From contig CAWBYP010000002.1 of the NCBI GenBank assembly GCA_963793005.1, forward strand, positions 2,294,001 to 2,358,000: 64,000 bases of DNA, given 5' to 3'. This stretch comes from RPQJ01 sp963793005 (GTDB lineage Bacteria > Pseudomonadota > Gammaproteobacteria > Steroidobacterales > Steroidobacteraceae). Numbering within the stretch: the stretch's first letter is position 1; each line of letters opens with the position of its first letter. The notes under the pieces are model-generated. The model did not search any database and was not told the origin of the DNA. It worked only from the letters and a program-made list of their open reading frames with translations. Of this stretch, positions 26,352 to 34,256 are shown in pieces. The position numbers and the translations under genes were made by a program.

Positions 26352-26699
26352 ATGGCGAACGACGCCGAGCGTCAATTGAGGTTGGTCAGGCTCCTGCACA
26401 CTGCCGTCTGGGCGGTGTTCGCCGGCTGCATCCTGGCGATCCCGGTGCTGGCGTGGCAGGGGCGGTTCGTGGCCGGCGCGGTGCTTGCGGCGATCGTATT
26501 TTGCGAGGTCCTGGTGCTGTGGCTGAATTGCTGGAGCTGCCCGCTTACGGCGGTCGCGGCGCGGTACACAACCGATCGGAGCGCGAACTTCGACATCTAC
26601 CTGCCAGAGTGGCTGGCCCGCTACAACAAGCAGATCTTCGGGCCTGTCTATGTCGTTGGGATTACGTACCTCGCGGTCATGTACTTTTGTGCCGGATAG
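26352..26699 (+). CDS. Small three-helix membrane protein (115 aa)
   Basis: A 115-residue protein starting 14 bases after the cupin gene. Three hydrophobic helices are visible (about residues 14-36, 41-60, 95-113). Between helices two and three is the conserved-looking NCWSCPLTAVAARYTT, recalling the CPLT motif of DUF2784-like proteins, followed by DIYLPEWLARYNKQIFG. Function unknown; inner membrane by inference. Transcription with the cupin gene is likely from the spacing. Confidence 0.55.
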   Translation: MANDAERQLRLVRLLHTAVWAVFAGCILAIPVLAWQGRFVAGAVLAAIVFCEVLVLWLNCWSCPLTAVAARYTTDRSANFDIYLPEWLARYNKQIFGPVYVVGITYLAVMYFCAG

Positions 26700-26786
26700 T
26701 GGCGCCATCGGGATGATCCGAAGGGCCTGTGCGCTGCCACCAACTGCAGCGCCGGCATCCTATCGCCCCGTGCGAGGTGATGCCTT

Positions 26787-27875
26787 TCAGGCTTCCGCCG
26801 GCGTCTCGCGCTGGACCAGCAGCGTCTGCGTGGGGAAGGCGATCTCCGCGCCATGGCGCGCGATGACCTCACCGATCTTCAGGAGCACGTCCTGCTTCAC
26901 CTCATGGTACTCGGTCCATACGATGGTTTTCGTGAACGTGTAGACGAGTATGTCGAGCGAGGAGTTGCCGAACTCGGTGAAGTTGACGATCAACGTCTGA
27001 GTCGAGTCGATACCCGGGTGCTGCTGCAACATGGCCTTGATTTCCGCCACCACGGGTCCGACGACCGCGAAGTCGTCGTAGCGCAGGCCGATGGTCTCCT
27101 TGATGCGCCGGTGGCTCATCCGGGAAGGGTTCTCCACCACGATGGTCGTGAACACCGAATTCGGCACGTAGATCGGGTTCTTGTTGAACGCGCGGATGCG
27201 CGTGTGCCGCCAGCTGATGTACTCAACCGTTCCCTCGATGCTCTTGTCGGGCGAGCGAATCCACTCACCCACGCCGAAGGGGCGGTCCAGGTAGATGGTC
27301 AATCCGCCAAAGAAGTTCGCCAGCAGGTCCTTGGCCGCGAAGCCGACCGCGAGTCCACCGACACCGCCGAGGGTCAGCAGGCCGCCGATCTTGAAACCCA
27401 GCGTCTGCGCCGCGATCAGCACGGCGATAACAATGGTGACGATCCGCGCAAGCTTGCCGAGTGCATCCACCGTCGTCAGGTCGAAGTCCTTACCTTCCGA
27501 CTTGTGCAGCTGGACGATGTTGCTGATGACGCGGCTGATGAATCGCAACAGGAACCAGGTGACACAGGCAATCAGCAGCACGTCGCGCACTTCCCGCGCC
27601 GCGTCGAGTACCGCGAAATCGAAGTGCTCCGCGAAGACCGGCAACATGAAGCTGGCACCGATGATCCACATGGTCGCAAGGACTGGCCGGTTGGCGGAAC
27701 GCAGCAGGGCGTCGTCCCAGTTGGTCGTGGTTTTCTTGGATGCCTTGATCGCCTGGCGCAGCAGCTGCTGCGCGGCGTAGTTGGCCGCGATGGTCGCGAG
27801 CGCGATCGCCACAATCATCGCGATCCAGAGCTCGATGCCGACCTTGTCGCTGATGAAATTGCTCAGTTTTTCCAT
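26787..27875 (-). CDS. MscS-family mechanosensitive channel / transporter
   Basis: A 362-residue protein with an N-terminal helix, three further membrane spans and the MscS pore-lining helix (LLTLGGVGGLAVGFAAKDLLANFFGG). The beta domain follows (FGVGEWIRSPDKSIEGTVEYI, WRHTRIRAFNKNPIYVPNS), then the alpha/beta vestibule. It should open in response to membrane tension and protect against hypo-osmotic shock. The length is between minimal MscS (286) and the larger YnaI/YbdG types, because of an extra N-terminal region. Confidence 0.9.
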   Translation of the reverse strand: MEKLSNFISDKVGIELWIAMIVAIALATIAANYAAQQLLRQAIKASKKTTTNWDDALLRSANRPVLATMWIIGASFMLPVFAEHFDFAVLDAAREVRDVLLIACVTWFLLRFISRVISNIVQLHKSEGKDFDLTTVDALGKLARIVTIVIAVLIAAQTLGFKIGGLLTLGGVGGLAVGFAAKDLLANFFGGLTIYLDRPFGVGEWIRSPDKSIEGTVEYISWRHTRIRAFNKNPIYVPNSVFTTIVVENPSRMSHRRIKETIGLRYDDFAVVGPVVAEIKAMLQQHPGIDSTQTLIVNFTEFGNSSLDILVYTFTKTIVWTEYHEVKQDVLLKIGEVIARHGAEIAFPTQTLLVQRETPAEA

Positions 27876-28052
27876 CGTGCGGAGGGTAACGGTAAACAGG
27901 GGTGGATGTGAAATGCCGGCGACGGCGGGAAACGGCGCCGGGGTTCAGGATCAGTTCATCGGCTGCATGCCTGCAAAGGGTTTCATTGCCGGTTTGATTG
28001 GACCATATTCCGGTGTCAAACCCGGGCGGCGTTACAGGCACAGGGGGTGAAC

Positions 28053-28466
28053 ATGAACTGGTATCTGGGCGTATTGAAGCAGTACGCGACGTTCGAGGGT
28101 AGGGCGCGGCGCAAGGAGTACTGGTTCTATGCGCTCTTCTACCTTCTTTTCCTGCTGGGCCTGGCGATGGTGGACGGACTCACTGGTACCTATGACGCCG
28201 ACGTCGGACTGGGACTCCTCAGCGGGCTGTACATCCTCGCGACGATAATTCCGAGTGTCGCGGTCATGGTGCGACGACTGCACGACACCAATCGCACTGG
28301 ATGGTGGGTGCTGATCGGCCTCGTCCCGCTCCTCGGCGACATCGTCCTGCTGGTGTTCGCGTGCCTTGATAGCCAGCCAGGAGGAAATCGGTTCGGGCCG
28401 AATCCGAAGGGTGTGATCGGTCCGGGTACCCCGAGCCCGGTGATGGCGCGCGACCTGGACCGATGA
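28053..28466 (+). CDS. DUF805 inner-membrane protein
   Basis: A 137-residue protein from ATG 28053 (AGGGGG upstream); a GTG two codons earlier is possible. The family pattern is clear: MNWYLGVLKQYATFEGRARR and KEYW at the start, LYILATIIPSVAVMVRRLHD, then TNRTGWW, and a Pro-rich tail GGNRFGPNPKG. Four membrane helices are expected, as in YhaH. No enzymatic role is known. The gene is convergent with the rhodanese gene ten bases downstream. Confidence 0.88.
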   Translation: MNWYLGVLKQYATFEGRARRKEYWFYALFYLLFLLGLAMVDGLTGTYDADVGLGLLSGLYILATIIPSVAVMVRRLHDTNRTGWWVLIGLVPLLGDIVLLVFACLDSQPGGNRFGPNPKGVIGPGTPSPVMARDLDR

Positions 28467-28476
28467 GCCGAATTAT

Positions 28477-28908
28477 TTATCCCGCGGCCTTCCTGGCGCC
28501 GGGCAGCTTCGGTTCGACCGCTTCGACGGCGGCGCCGGCCTTCTTCCACGCGCCAAAGCCTCCTTTGATATGGCAGACCGGAGTCAGCCCCATGTCCTGG
28601 GCGGTTTTCGCGGCAAGCGCGGAGCGAATGCCGCCTGCGCAGAAGAACACGAACCTGTTGCCAGAGGCGAAGAAGTCCTTGTGGTAGTGGCTGCCTGGGT
28701 CGATCCAGAACTCGAGCATCCCGCGCGTCACGTTGACCGCGCCGGGGATGCCGCCGTCACGCCAGATCTCGCGCGGGTCACGCAAGTCGATGAAGGTGAC
28801 ATCGGGCCGGCCGTGCAGGGCCTGGGACTGTTCCACGTTCAGAGTCTCGACCTCGGTCATCGCCTCGTCGAACATCTGCTGCACGCTTTTCCGGATCTTG
28901 AGTGGCAT
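28477..28908 (-). CDS. Rhodanese-like domain protein
   Basis: A 143-residue single-domain rhodanese. Residues 38-60 (TFIDLRDPREIWRDGGIPGA) form the start of the fold, and the active-site loop is Cys90 in FCAGGIRS, which can carry a persulphide. The six-residue loop after the Cys is the size typical of sulphurtransferases. No signal peptide, so cytoplasmic. An N-terminal helix of about 20 residues precedes the domain. Confidence 0.85.
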   Translation of the reverse strand: MPLKIRKSVQQMFDEAMTEVETLNVEQSQALHGRPDVTFIDLRDPREIWRDGGIPGAVNVTRGMLEFWIDPGSHYHKDFFASGNRFVFFCAGGIRSALAAKTAQDMGLTPVCHIKGGFGAWKKAGAAVEAVEPKLPGARKAAG

Positions 28909-28975
28909 CGACGTCTCCGTGGGAACGACTCTGCGGAACGAGCCCTGCAGGCCCGGATCTGGATGGAAGTGTACC

Positions 28976-28991
28976 CTGCGTATCTACGCAG
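28976..28991. promoter_or_regulatory. Inverted repeat upstream of the rhodanese gene
   Basis: CTGCGTA-TC-TACGCAG is a perfect seven-base-arm palindrome 67 bases before the rhodanese ATG. It could be an operator or a short hairpin. No -10/-35 pair is obvious next to it. Confidence 0.3.
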
Positions 28992-29054
28992 TGGTGCTGA
29001 CGTGGCCCAGGAGGGAGTGCGGACCACGCCAGCAGCCGCGCATTGGCGCGGCGC

Positions 29055-29636
29055 TCAGGACCCGGTCAGTACAGTGTCGACTTGCTGCTCGGACAGTTCA
29101 CGCCCGTTTGCACCGGCAACAGTGACTTTGATCGTCGGAATCGCCGGCGCGTTGTCCATGTCGATGCGACCACTGAGGCGCGCGCCTTCGTCCACGGACA
29201 CTCGCGGCGAGAAGACGTCCCCGTGCACCACTGCGCCGGACCGTATGGTCACGCTTTCGAGCGCGTAGACGTTGCCGTCGATGGTGCCTTCCACGACGAT
29301 TCGCCGAGCGCGCGTATTGCCCTGTACCCGGCCCTGTGCGCCGATGGTGACGCTGCGGGTGTGCAGGATCGAGCCCTCGACCTGTCCCTGGATGACCAGG
29401 TCCTCGTCGGCGACAAGGTCGCCCTTGAAGCGCAGCGTCGCACCCAGCGTCGAACACCTGGCGGCCGATGACGTCGCCGATGACGATGACGAAGCCAGAT
29501 CGCGGTTCGGCTGGACCTCGGCAGCGGGCACCGATGGCTGCGTCGCCGTGCGCGTCGGCAATGGCAGTGACGCCGACGGATCAGTCATCACCTGTTCCAG
29601 TTGGTCGACTGGCTCGGACCGTTCGCGTTTCCACAT
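29055..29636 (-). CDS. Bactofilin (polymer-forming cytoskeletal protein)
   Basis: A 193-residue protein. A flexible Ser/Pro-rich N-terminus of about 60 residues precedes the right-handed beta-helix core (TLGATLRFKGDLVADEDLVI, EGSILHTRSVTIGAQGRVQG, RIVVEGTIDGNVYALESVTI). A C-terminal tail of about 35 residues ends in QQVDTVLTGS. Bactofilins polymerise without nucleotide at the membrane to position envelope enzymes. It is the second of two tandem bactofilin genes, 17 bases after the first. Confidence 0.9.
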   Translation of the reverse strand: MWKRERSEPVDQLEQVMTDPSASLPLPTRTATQPSVPAAEVQPNRDLASSSSSATSSAARCSTLGATLRFKGDLVADEDLVIQGQVEGSILHTRSVTIGAQGRVQGNTRARRIVVEGTIDGNVYALESVTIRSGAVVHGDVFSPRVSVDEGARLSGRIDMDNAPAIPTIKVTVAGANGRELSEQQVDTVLTGS

Positions 29637-29653
29637 GTCGGCTTCTCTCTTTA

Positions 29654-30067
29654 TCAGTCTGCTGTGCCGGTACGGGACGGGCGCGCATCCGCGGCGCGAG
29701 CCGGGGCGGCCTTCGACTCGGAACGAGCCGGTTCCATGGTGACGCCGCCGTTGAACGCAGCGCCTTCGGCGATGTTCACGAGCGGCGACTCGAGGTTGCC
29801 GCGCACGTTGGCCTTGGGGCGTATTGCGATCGAGACCTTGGCCTTCAGGTCGCCGTCCACGCGGCCCTCGACGATGATCACATCCGCGCTCACGCTTGCC
29901 TTGACGTGGGCCTCGGGGCCGATCGTCACTTTCGGCGCGGGCCCGATGGTGCCTTCGACCTGGCCGTTGATGACCAGCGCCTCGCTGGCCGACAGCTCGC
30001 CCTTGAAGCGCAATGTCGAACCCAGGATCGACGCAGGCTCGGAAGCCACGTTGTAAGAGTCAGCCAT
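29654..30067 (-). CDS. Bactofilin, first of a tandem pair
   Basis: A 137-residue protein from ATG 30067, with AAGGGGAG upstream. The core is a short beta-helix (LGSTLRFKGELSASEALVIN, EGTIGPAPKVTIGPEAHVKA, VIIVEGRVDGDLKAKVSIAI). The LRFKGEL...EAL/DLVI segment is nearly the same as in the downstream bactofilin, so the two are paralogues that may co-polymerise. The Ala/Arg-rich C-terminal tail differs between them, which could separate their partners. Confidence 0.9.
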   Translation of the reverse strand: MADSYNVASEPASILGSTLRFKGELSASEALVINGQVEGTIGPAPKVTIGPEAHVKASVSADVIIVEGRVDGDLKAKVSIAIRPKANVRGNLESPLVNIAEGAAFNGGVTMEPARSESKAAPARAADARPSRTGTAD

Positions 30068-30201
30068 TGGAATCTCCCCTTCGATAGTGCGTGTTCGAGG
30101 CAAAATTACCGTAGCGCCGCCGGATCGAGTCGGGCGCGCGTCACAAAAGCGATTACTGTGTGAGGCGTGCCCGGATCCGGGCGCTGAACCGGGAGAAGCG
30201 C

Positions 30202-30456
30202 TTGAGCGATTGGTGGAAGGACGACCGCGAGCGACCGCCGCCGGTGGCGGTTCCACACACCGAGCTGTCCGCGGAGGCACTGCGGGGAATAGCCGAGTCC
30301 TTCGTGCTGCGAGAGGGCACGGACTACGGTGAGCGCGACGTGTCGCACGAGCAGAAGGTCGCGCAGGTGATCCGCCAACTCGAGCGTGGCGAGGCGCAGG
30401 TCATGTTCGATCCGCTGGACTCCAGCGTCACGATAGTCGCGGTGACACCGCAGTAA
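30202..30456 (+). CDS. YheU family (UPF0270) protein
   Basis: About 84 residues from TTG 30202, chosen because GGGAG lies six bases upstream; a GTG at 30160 is the alternative. The family core is unmistakable: LSAEALRGIAESFVLREGTD, then YGERDVSHEQKVAQVIRQLE. YheU proteins are small gammaproteobacterial proteins of unknown function. Compared with the usual 70-75 residues, this one has a short N-terminal addition (SDWWKDDRERPPP). It is divergent from the bactofilin pair. Confidence 0.85.
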   Translation: MSDWWKDDRERPPPVAVPHTELSAEALRGIAESFVLREGTDYGERDVSHEQKVAQVIRQLERGEAQVMFDPLDSSVTIVAVTPQ

Positions 30457-30603
30457 CCGTCGGTGTCGCGGAACGCGCCAGCGTCCGGTCAATCGTGGAT
30501 GGTGCGTTGCATCAACGACTGAATTGAGTTCTCCGGGAACCAAGCCTTCGCGAGACTGTCATCTCTGTATGGCAACGTGCGACCCGGTCCGGAGGAACGC
30601 AAC

Positions 30604-30702
30604 ATGAAATACCTGATAATCCTGCCTGTTCTCATCATGCTGGTGCTTGAGCAGAAACGGGTGATACAAGTCGCGACGCGACGCCTCCGCAGCACGCTGT
30701 GA
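30604..30702 (+). CDS. Small membrane peptide (32 aa)
   Basis: ATG 30604 follows GGAGGA by seven bases. The product starts MKYLIILPVLIMLVL, a single hydrophobic segment, and ends with a basic tail (VATRRLRSTL). Such small hydrophobic peptides with a positive tail occur as toxins or as regulators of membrane proteins. No antisense RNA or partner is apparent. The remaining part of the 233-base gap to the next gene shows nothing else I can support. Confidence 0.4.
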   Translation: MKYLIILPVLIMLVLEQKRVIQVATRRLRSTL

Positions 30703-30935
30703 GACGCCTTGTCCGGGAGTTGACTCTCAACCACGCTCGGAGAGCCTCCGGGCAGAACGGCGCTGCAGGCGCGTCGATCCTCTAGAATGTTTGGCAGACT
30801 TGTTGCAGTGCAAGGCTGATAATAGCCAGGCACCGGCGCACTATCGCGGGTCGTGTGCTGGGGCCGCTCTCGTGACTGACGACGGCGGCCGGCCTTGTGC
30901 AGGCGTTGTTTGCGGGCTATTGCGAGGAGTGAGTG

Positions 30936-31388
30936 ATGACCGGGAATGAATTGCAGCGAAAGATCCTGGCTGCGCTGGCTGCGGTCCGCGATTGCGCCGA
31001 GCAGATGGAGAACAGCGCCGACGGCCTGCTGCAGGCGCTGCCCACGATGCCGATGGACGAAATACTGCGCGCAACCTCACTCGAGACGAGCACGGGCCTC
31101 AAGGACACCGCGGGTCGGGTGACTTTCGAAGTTGCGCTGCTTCAGGCGCAGCTCGGCGAGGGCAAGACCAATGTCCAGGACGTGATCAAGGCGCTGTCCA
31201 GTGTGGAGGCAACCATCATGGACGCGCTGGCCTCTGCGGCCGACGTCGTGGGCGAGCTGGAGGCCGCGGCGGAGCGTGACGAGCGGAACGAGCCGCCGTT
31301 CGTGATGATGATCGAGGCGACCGGCGTCATGCTGCAGGGCCTCGAGAAAGCGAAGGTCGCGACGGAAGATCTGCGGGCGGCCCGCTAG
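30936..31388 (+). CDS. Hypothetical helical cytoplasmic protein
   Basis: A 150-residue protein from ATG 30936 (AGGAG upstream). It is predicted nearly all-helical from composition, with heptad-like spacing (KILAALAAVRDCAEQMENSA, ALASAADVVGELEAAAERDE). No transmembrane segment or signal peptide. The overall look resembles small four-helix-bundle signalling proteins, but I recognise no family motif and do not assign one. Its last four bases overlap a possible tiny antisense ORF. Confidence 0.5.
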   Translation: MTGNELQRKILAALAAVRDCAEQMENSADGLLQALPTMPMDEILRATSLETSTGLKDTAGRVTFEVALLQAQLGEGKTNVQDVIKALSSVEATIMDALASAADVVGELEAAAERDERNEPPFVMMIEATGVMLQGLEKAKVATEDLRAAR

Positions 31389-31492
31389 CCCTGGCGCGCC
31401 TGCGCCCGAGCATAAGCCGGGCTGCCGACGATCCGCTTTGCGTGGTCCTCGACGACCGCGGTTTTCGACATCATCGGGCTCTGCCCGAACAT
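31385..31492 (-). CDS. Candidate small protein (35 aa)
   Basis: A 36-codon frame from ATG 31492 to TAG 31387 in the gap between two plus-strand genes. The product starts MFGQSPMMSKTAVVEDHAKR and its codons show the strong G/C third-position bias of real genes in this window. The Shine-Dalgarno (GGAG) is about 11 bases away, further than ideal. I do not recognise it; it may also be chance. Confidence 0.25.
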   Translation of the reverse strand: MFGQSPMMSKTAVVEDHAKRIVGSPAYARAQARQG

Positions 31493-31539
31493 TGCGAGGG
31501 TGGCTCCGCGCGGTACCGGGCTCCGGGGGTTCCTCGAAG

Positions 31540-32052
31540 ATGCATGCCCACGGTTTCAGGCCAGTCGCCAGGCTGGATGCTCGCGTGCTCATATTGGGTA
31601 CGCTGCCGGGCACGATGTCGCTCGCCATGAGCCAGTACTACGCCCAGCCGCGCAATGCGTTCTGGCCGATCATGGGGGCGCTGTTCGGAGCGTTCCCGGC
31701 GCTTGCCTACCGCAAGCGGCTTCAATTGACGACGAAGAATCACGTTGCACTGTGGGACGTCTGCCACTCGGCGTATCGCAAGGGCGCGCTCGATGCCTCG
31801 ATCGATGCGAAGTCGATTGTGCCGAACGACTTCGTGCCGTTCTTCAGGTCCCATCGTCACATCCAGCTGATCTGCTTCAACGGGCACACGGCCGGAAAGC
31901 TGTATCGGCGACTGGTGCTGCCTGGACTCCCGGCGCAGGTGCAGCAGGTTCGACAAATGACATTGCCATCGACCAGCCCGGCACACGCGGCGATGCGCTT
32001 CGAGCAGAAGCTCGAGCAATGGACGGTTGTGCGGCGAGCGTTCGAAGTGTAA
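31540..32052 (+). CDS. DNA-deoxyinosine (hypoxanthine) glycosylase, UDG family 6
   Basis: A 170-residue protein from ATG 31540. The uracil-DNA-glycosylase fold is recognisable: motif A region LILGTLPGTMSLAMSQYYAQ, PRNAFWPIMG, the middle LWDVCHSAYRKGALD, and a C-terminal loop LPSTSPAHAAM. This arrangement, with Asn in PRNAFW, is typical of UDG family 6 hypoxanthine-DNA glycosylases, which remove deaminated adenine during base excision repair. Length agrees with the family. Confidence 0.85.
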   Translation: MHAHGFRPVARLDARVLILGTLPGTMSLAMSQYYAQPRNAFWPIMGALFGAFPALAYRKRLQLTTKNHVALWDVCHSAYRKGALDASIDAKSIVPNDFVPFFRSHRHIQLICFNGHTAGKLYRRLVLPGLPAQVQQVRQMTLPSTSPAHAAMRFEQKLEQWTVVRRAFEV

Positions 32053-32061
32053 CGACGGCCG

Positions 32062-32679
32062 TCAGAGCTTGGCGCTGGGCCTCGCGGCGACGCGGTCACG
32101 CCAGGCAGCAAGATGAACCAATCCCTGGTCGGCCGGCTTGAACTTGGCCAGCTTGCCGAACTCGATGCCGCAGAATGCAGTGATGTCGGCGATGGTGAAG
32201 CGGTCACCAGCCATCCACGGACGAGCGGCGAGCCGGGCGTCGATTACCCTCGCTGCGTCGAGTACTTTCGTCCCCTGCGAGGCTCCGAAGTCCGGGAACT
32301 GCGGATTCTCCAGCGTCGCGAGGCCGGGATGCGTGTGCCGGACGCAGTTCGCGATCATCACCATGAAGTGCAGTTCGACCTGGCGATCGGCCATCTCGAT
32401 GAACGCACGCTCCTCCGCCGTCACGCCCATCAGGTTCGGCTCGGGATAGATGCCCTCGAGATAGGTGCAGATGGCGCGAGACTCGGCGAGGAAACGCCCA
32501 TCGTCCAGTTCCAGCACCGGTACCCTGGCTATGGGATTCCTTGCAGTGAATGCCGCGCTCCTGTGGTCTCCGGCGTTCAGGTCCAGCAGCACGCGCTCGA
32601 TGCCCTCGATGCCTTTCTCGGCAATGAACATGTCGACGCGACGGGGGTTCGGTGCGCGGGGAGAGGTGTGGAGTTTCAT
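32062..32679 (-). CDS. Glutathione S-transferase family protein
   Basis: A 205-residue protein from ATG 32679. The N-terminal thioredoxin-like domain begins MKLHTSPRAPNPRRVDMFIA and contains the cis-Pro glutathione-binding element IARVPVLELDDGRFLAESRA. The C-terminal all-helical domain includes RPWMAGDRFTIADITAF, the N-capping box of GSTs. The Ser/Pro at the start suggests a catalytic Ser rather than Cys. It probably conjugates glutathione to electrophiles. The gene is convergent with the UDG gene. Confidence 0.85.
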   Translation of the reverse strand: MKLHTSPRAPNPRRVDMFIAEKGIEGIERVLLDLNAGDHRSAAFTARNPIARVPVLELDDGRFLAESRAICTYLEGIYPEPNLMGVTAEERAFIEMADRQVELHFMVMIANCVRHTHPGLATLENPQFPDFGASQGTKVLDAARVIDARLAARPWMAGDRFTIADITAFCGIEFGKLAKFKPADQGLVHLAAWRDRVAARPSAKL

Positions 32680-32851
32680 GGGCGCAAATATACCCTGATC
32701 CGCCTGCCGTCGACGCAGTGTTGCCATGCGCGCAACTGTTGATGTCGGGTTAGGATAGGTCCTGGGCATAGTGCACCGCACCATGCCGCACCAGCTGCAC
32801 CTGGGCCCGGCTGGTCGAAAAGTACGCAGGAAGATTGAAGAGGTGACGCGC

Positions 32852-33523
32852 GTGACAACTGCACTTATTACCGGCGCTGCCGGCGGCATCGGCTATGAAC
32901 TGGTCCGGCAGCTGGCGGAGCGTGGCACGAGGGTGATCGCCGCCTGCCGCAAGCCAGGGGCCGAGCTTGGAAAGCTGGACGTGCGCATTGAGGCGGGTAT
33001 CGACATCGCGACCGACGCGGGCTGTGCGTCACTTGCAGCGCGCGTCGCCGGTGAGCCGCTGGATCTCGTCATCCTCAATGCAGGCGTGTTGACACAGGAG
33101 TCGCTGGACGCGCTGGATGACAATGCCTGCGCGCGCATCCGGATGCAGTTCGAGGTAAACGCGCTGGCACCTTTGCACATCTCGGCGCTGCTGGCGCCGC
33201 AACTCGCCGCGGGCTCAAAGCTGGTGCTGGTCACGAGTCGCATGGGCTCGATGGCCGACAACACCTCGGGTGGATACTACGGCTACCGCATGTCGAAGGC
33301 GGCGCTGAACGCGGCGGGGCGTTCACTCGCACAGGATCTTGCGCCACGCGGTGTGGCAGTCGTCCTGCTGCATCCGGGATTCGTGCAGACACCAATGACG
33401 GGCGGTCGCGGCGATGTGGACCCTGCTACCGCTGCGCGCAACCTGATCGCGCGCATCGACGAACTCACGCCGGCCAGCAGCGGAAGCTTCGTGCACGCCA
33501 ACGGTTCACCGTTGCCCTGGTAA
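32852..33523 (+). CDS. Short-chain dehydrogenase/reductase (C-factor-like)
   Basis: A 223-residue protein from GTG 32852 (AGAGG six bases upstream). The nucleotide-binding motif is TGAAGGIGYELVRQLAERG, the NAG motif is LVILNAGVLTQ, and the catalytic Ser...Tyr-x3-Lys is in SRMGSMADNTSGGYYGYRMS then K. The short substrate loop and the C-terminal PGFVQTPMTGGRGD are like those of CsgA/C-factor SDRs. The substrate is unknown. A strong bidirectional terminator follows. Confidence 0.85.
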   Translation: MTTALITGAAGGIGYELVRQLAERGTRVIAACRKPGAELGKLDVRIEAGIDIATDAGCASLAARVAGEPLDLVILNAGVLTQESLDALDDNACARIRMQFEVNALAPLHISALLAPQLAAGSKLVLVTSRMGSMADNTSGGYYGYRMSKAALNAAGRSLAQDLAPRGVAVVLLHPGFVQTPMTGGRGDVDPATAARNLIARIDELTPASSGSFVHANGSPLPW

Positions 33524-33606
33524 TGCCGGCGAGTACCGGTTGCGCGAAGTCACGATGAAGTAGCTGCCGCTGGCAGCACGCGCCTCCATCGGGCGCGATG
33601 TCGACG

Positions 33607-33633
33607 AAGACCCCGGCCTCGCGCCGGGGTCTT
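33607..33633. terminator. Bidirectional Rho-independent terminator
   Basis: An 11-base stem AAGACCCCGGC / GCCGGGGTCTT (33607-33617 and 33623-33633) with a five-base loop and T-rich flank on the plus strand. It separates the converging SDR and DUF3597 genes and fits both. Confidence 0.85.
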
Positions 33634-33649
33634 TGTTTGTGCCGGGACG

Positions 33650-34048
33650 TCAGTCCAGCAATTCCTTCGGGACGTTGCCGCCATTCTCGGCAATCTTCTG
33701 CAGCACGGTCTTGTGCAGCCACATGTTCATCTTGGCGGAGTCGTGCATCAGGTCCGCCGGGCACCCGAGCTCGGTGGCCAGCTCCTTGCGCGCTCCAAAG
33801 CTGCTGTCGATGTCGAGAAGCTTCAGCAGGTCCACGATGGAGGTCCGCCAGTTCAGCTTCTGGGGATTGGCGGCGGCCAGCTTTTCCAGCTGGGCGACGA
33901 CGTCCACGACCGGAATCGCCACCGGAGGGGGAGGTGCAGCCGGCGCAGCAGGCTTGGCCGGAGTCGCGGTCGGGGTTGGTTTAGGGGCGGGGGCAGCCTT
34001 GGCGCCGCCAAAGCCCAGTTTTTCCAGGATCTTGCCAAAAAAGCTCAT
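33650..34048 (-). CDS. DUF3597 family protein
   Basis: A 132-residue protein. The first 16 residues (MSFFGKILEKLGFGGA) form an amphipathic helix, then a Pro/Ala linker of about 30 residues leads to the conserved C-terminal domain (DVVAQLEKLAAANPQKLNWR, SIVDLLKLLDIDSSFGARKE, LGCPADLMHDSAKMNMWLHK). DUF3597 has a solved fold of LysM-like helices in other species but no known activity. The gene stands alone. Confidence 0.9.
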   Translation of the reverse strand: MSFFGKILEKLGFGGAKAAPAPKPTPTATPAKPAAPAAPPPPVAIPVVDVVAQLEKLAAANPQKLNWRTSIVDLLKLLDIDSSFGARKELATELGCPADLMHDSAKMNMWLHKTVLQKIAENGGNVPKELLD

Positions 34049-34256
34049 GAATTCTCCTCACAAATCGCACCGCAAAACCGGTGCCTGACATTGCAATTGT
34101 AACGTACGAGGGCCGGTCGCATGATCGGTTACGGTCGATTTCGAGTTCATCTGTTGCGCACTGCACGATGAAACGACGGGTATTCCGCCTGCGCGCCGCG
34201 ATGCGGCGAGGCGACGCACACAGTGGCATCATGTGACCCTCTCCGAGGGTGTCGGC

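Noticed and set aside
30826..30837. Third copy of the GGTGCC palindrome family (GCCAGGCACCGG)
   Set aside because: Only a partial match without the complementary arm, so not counted.
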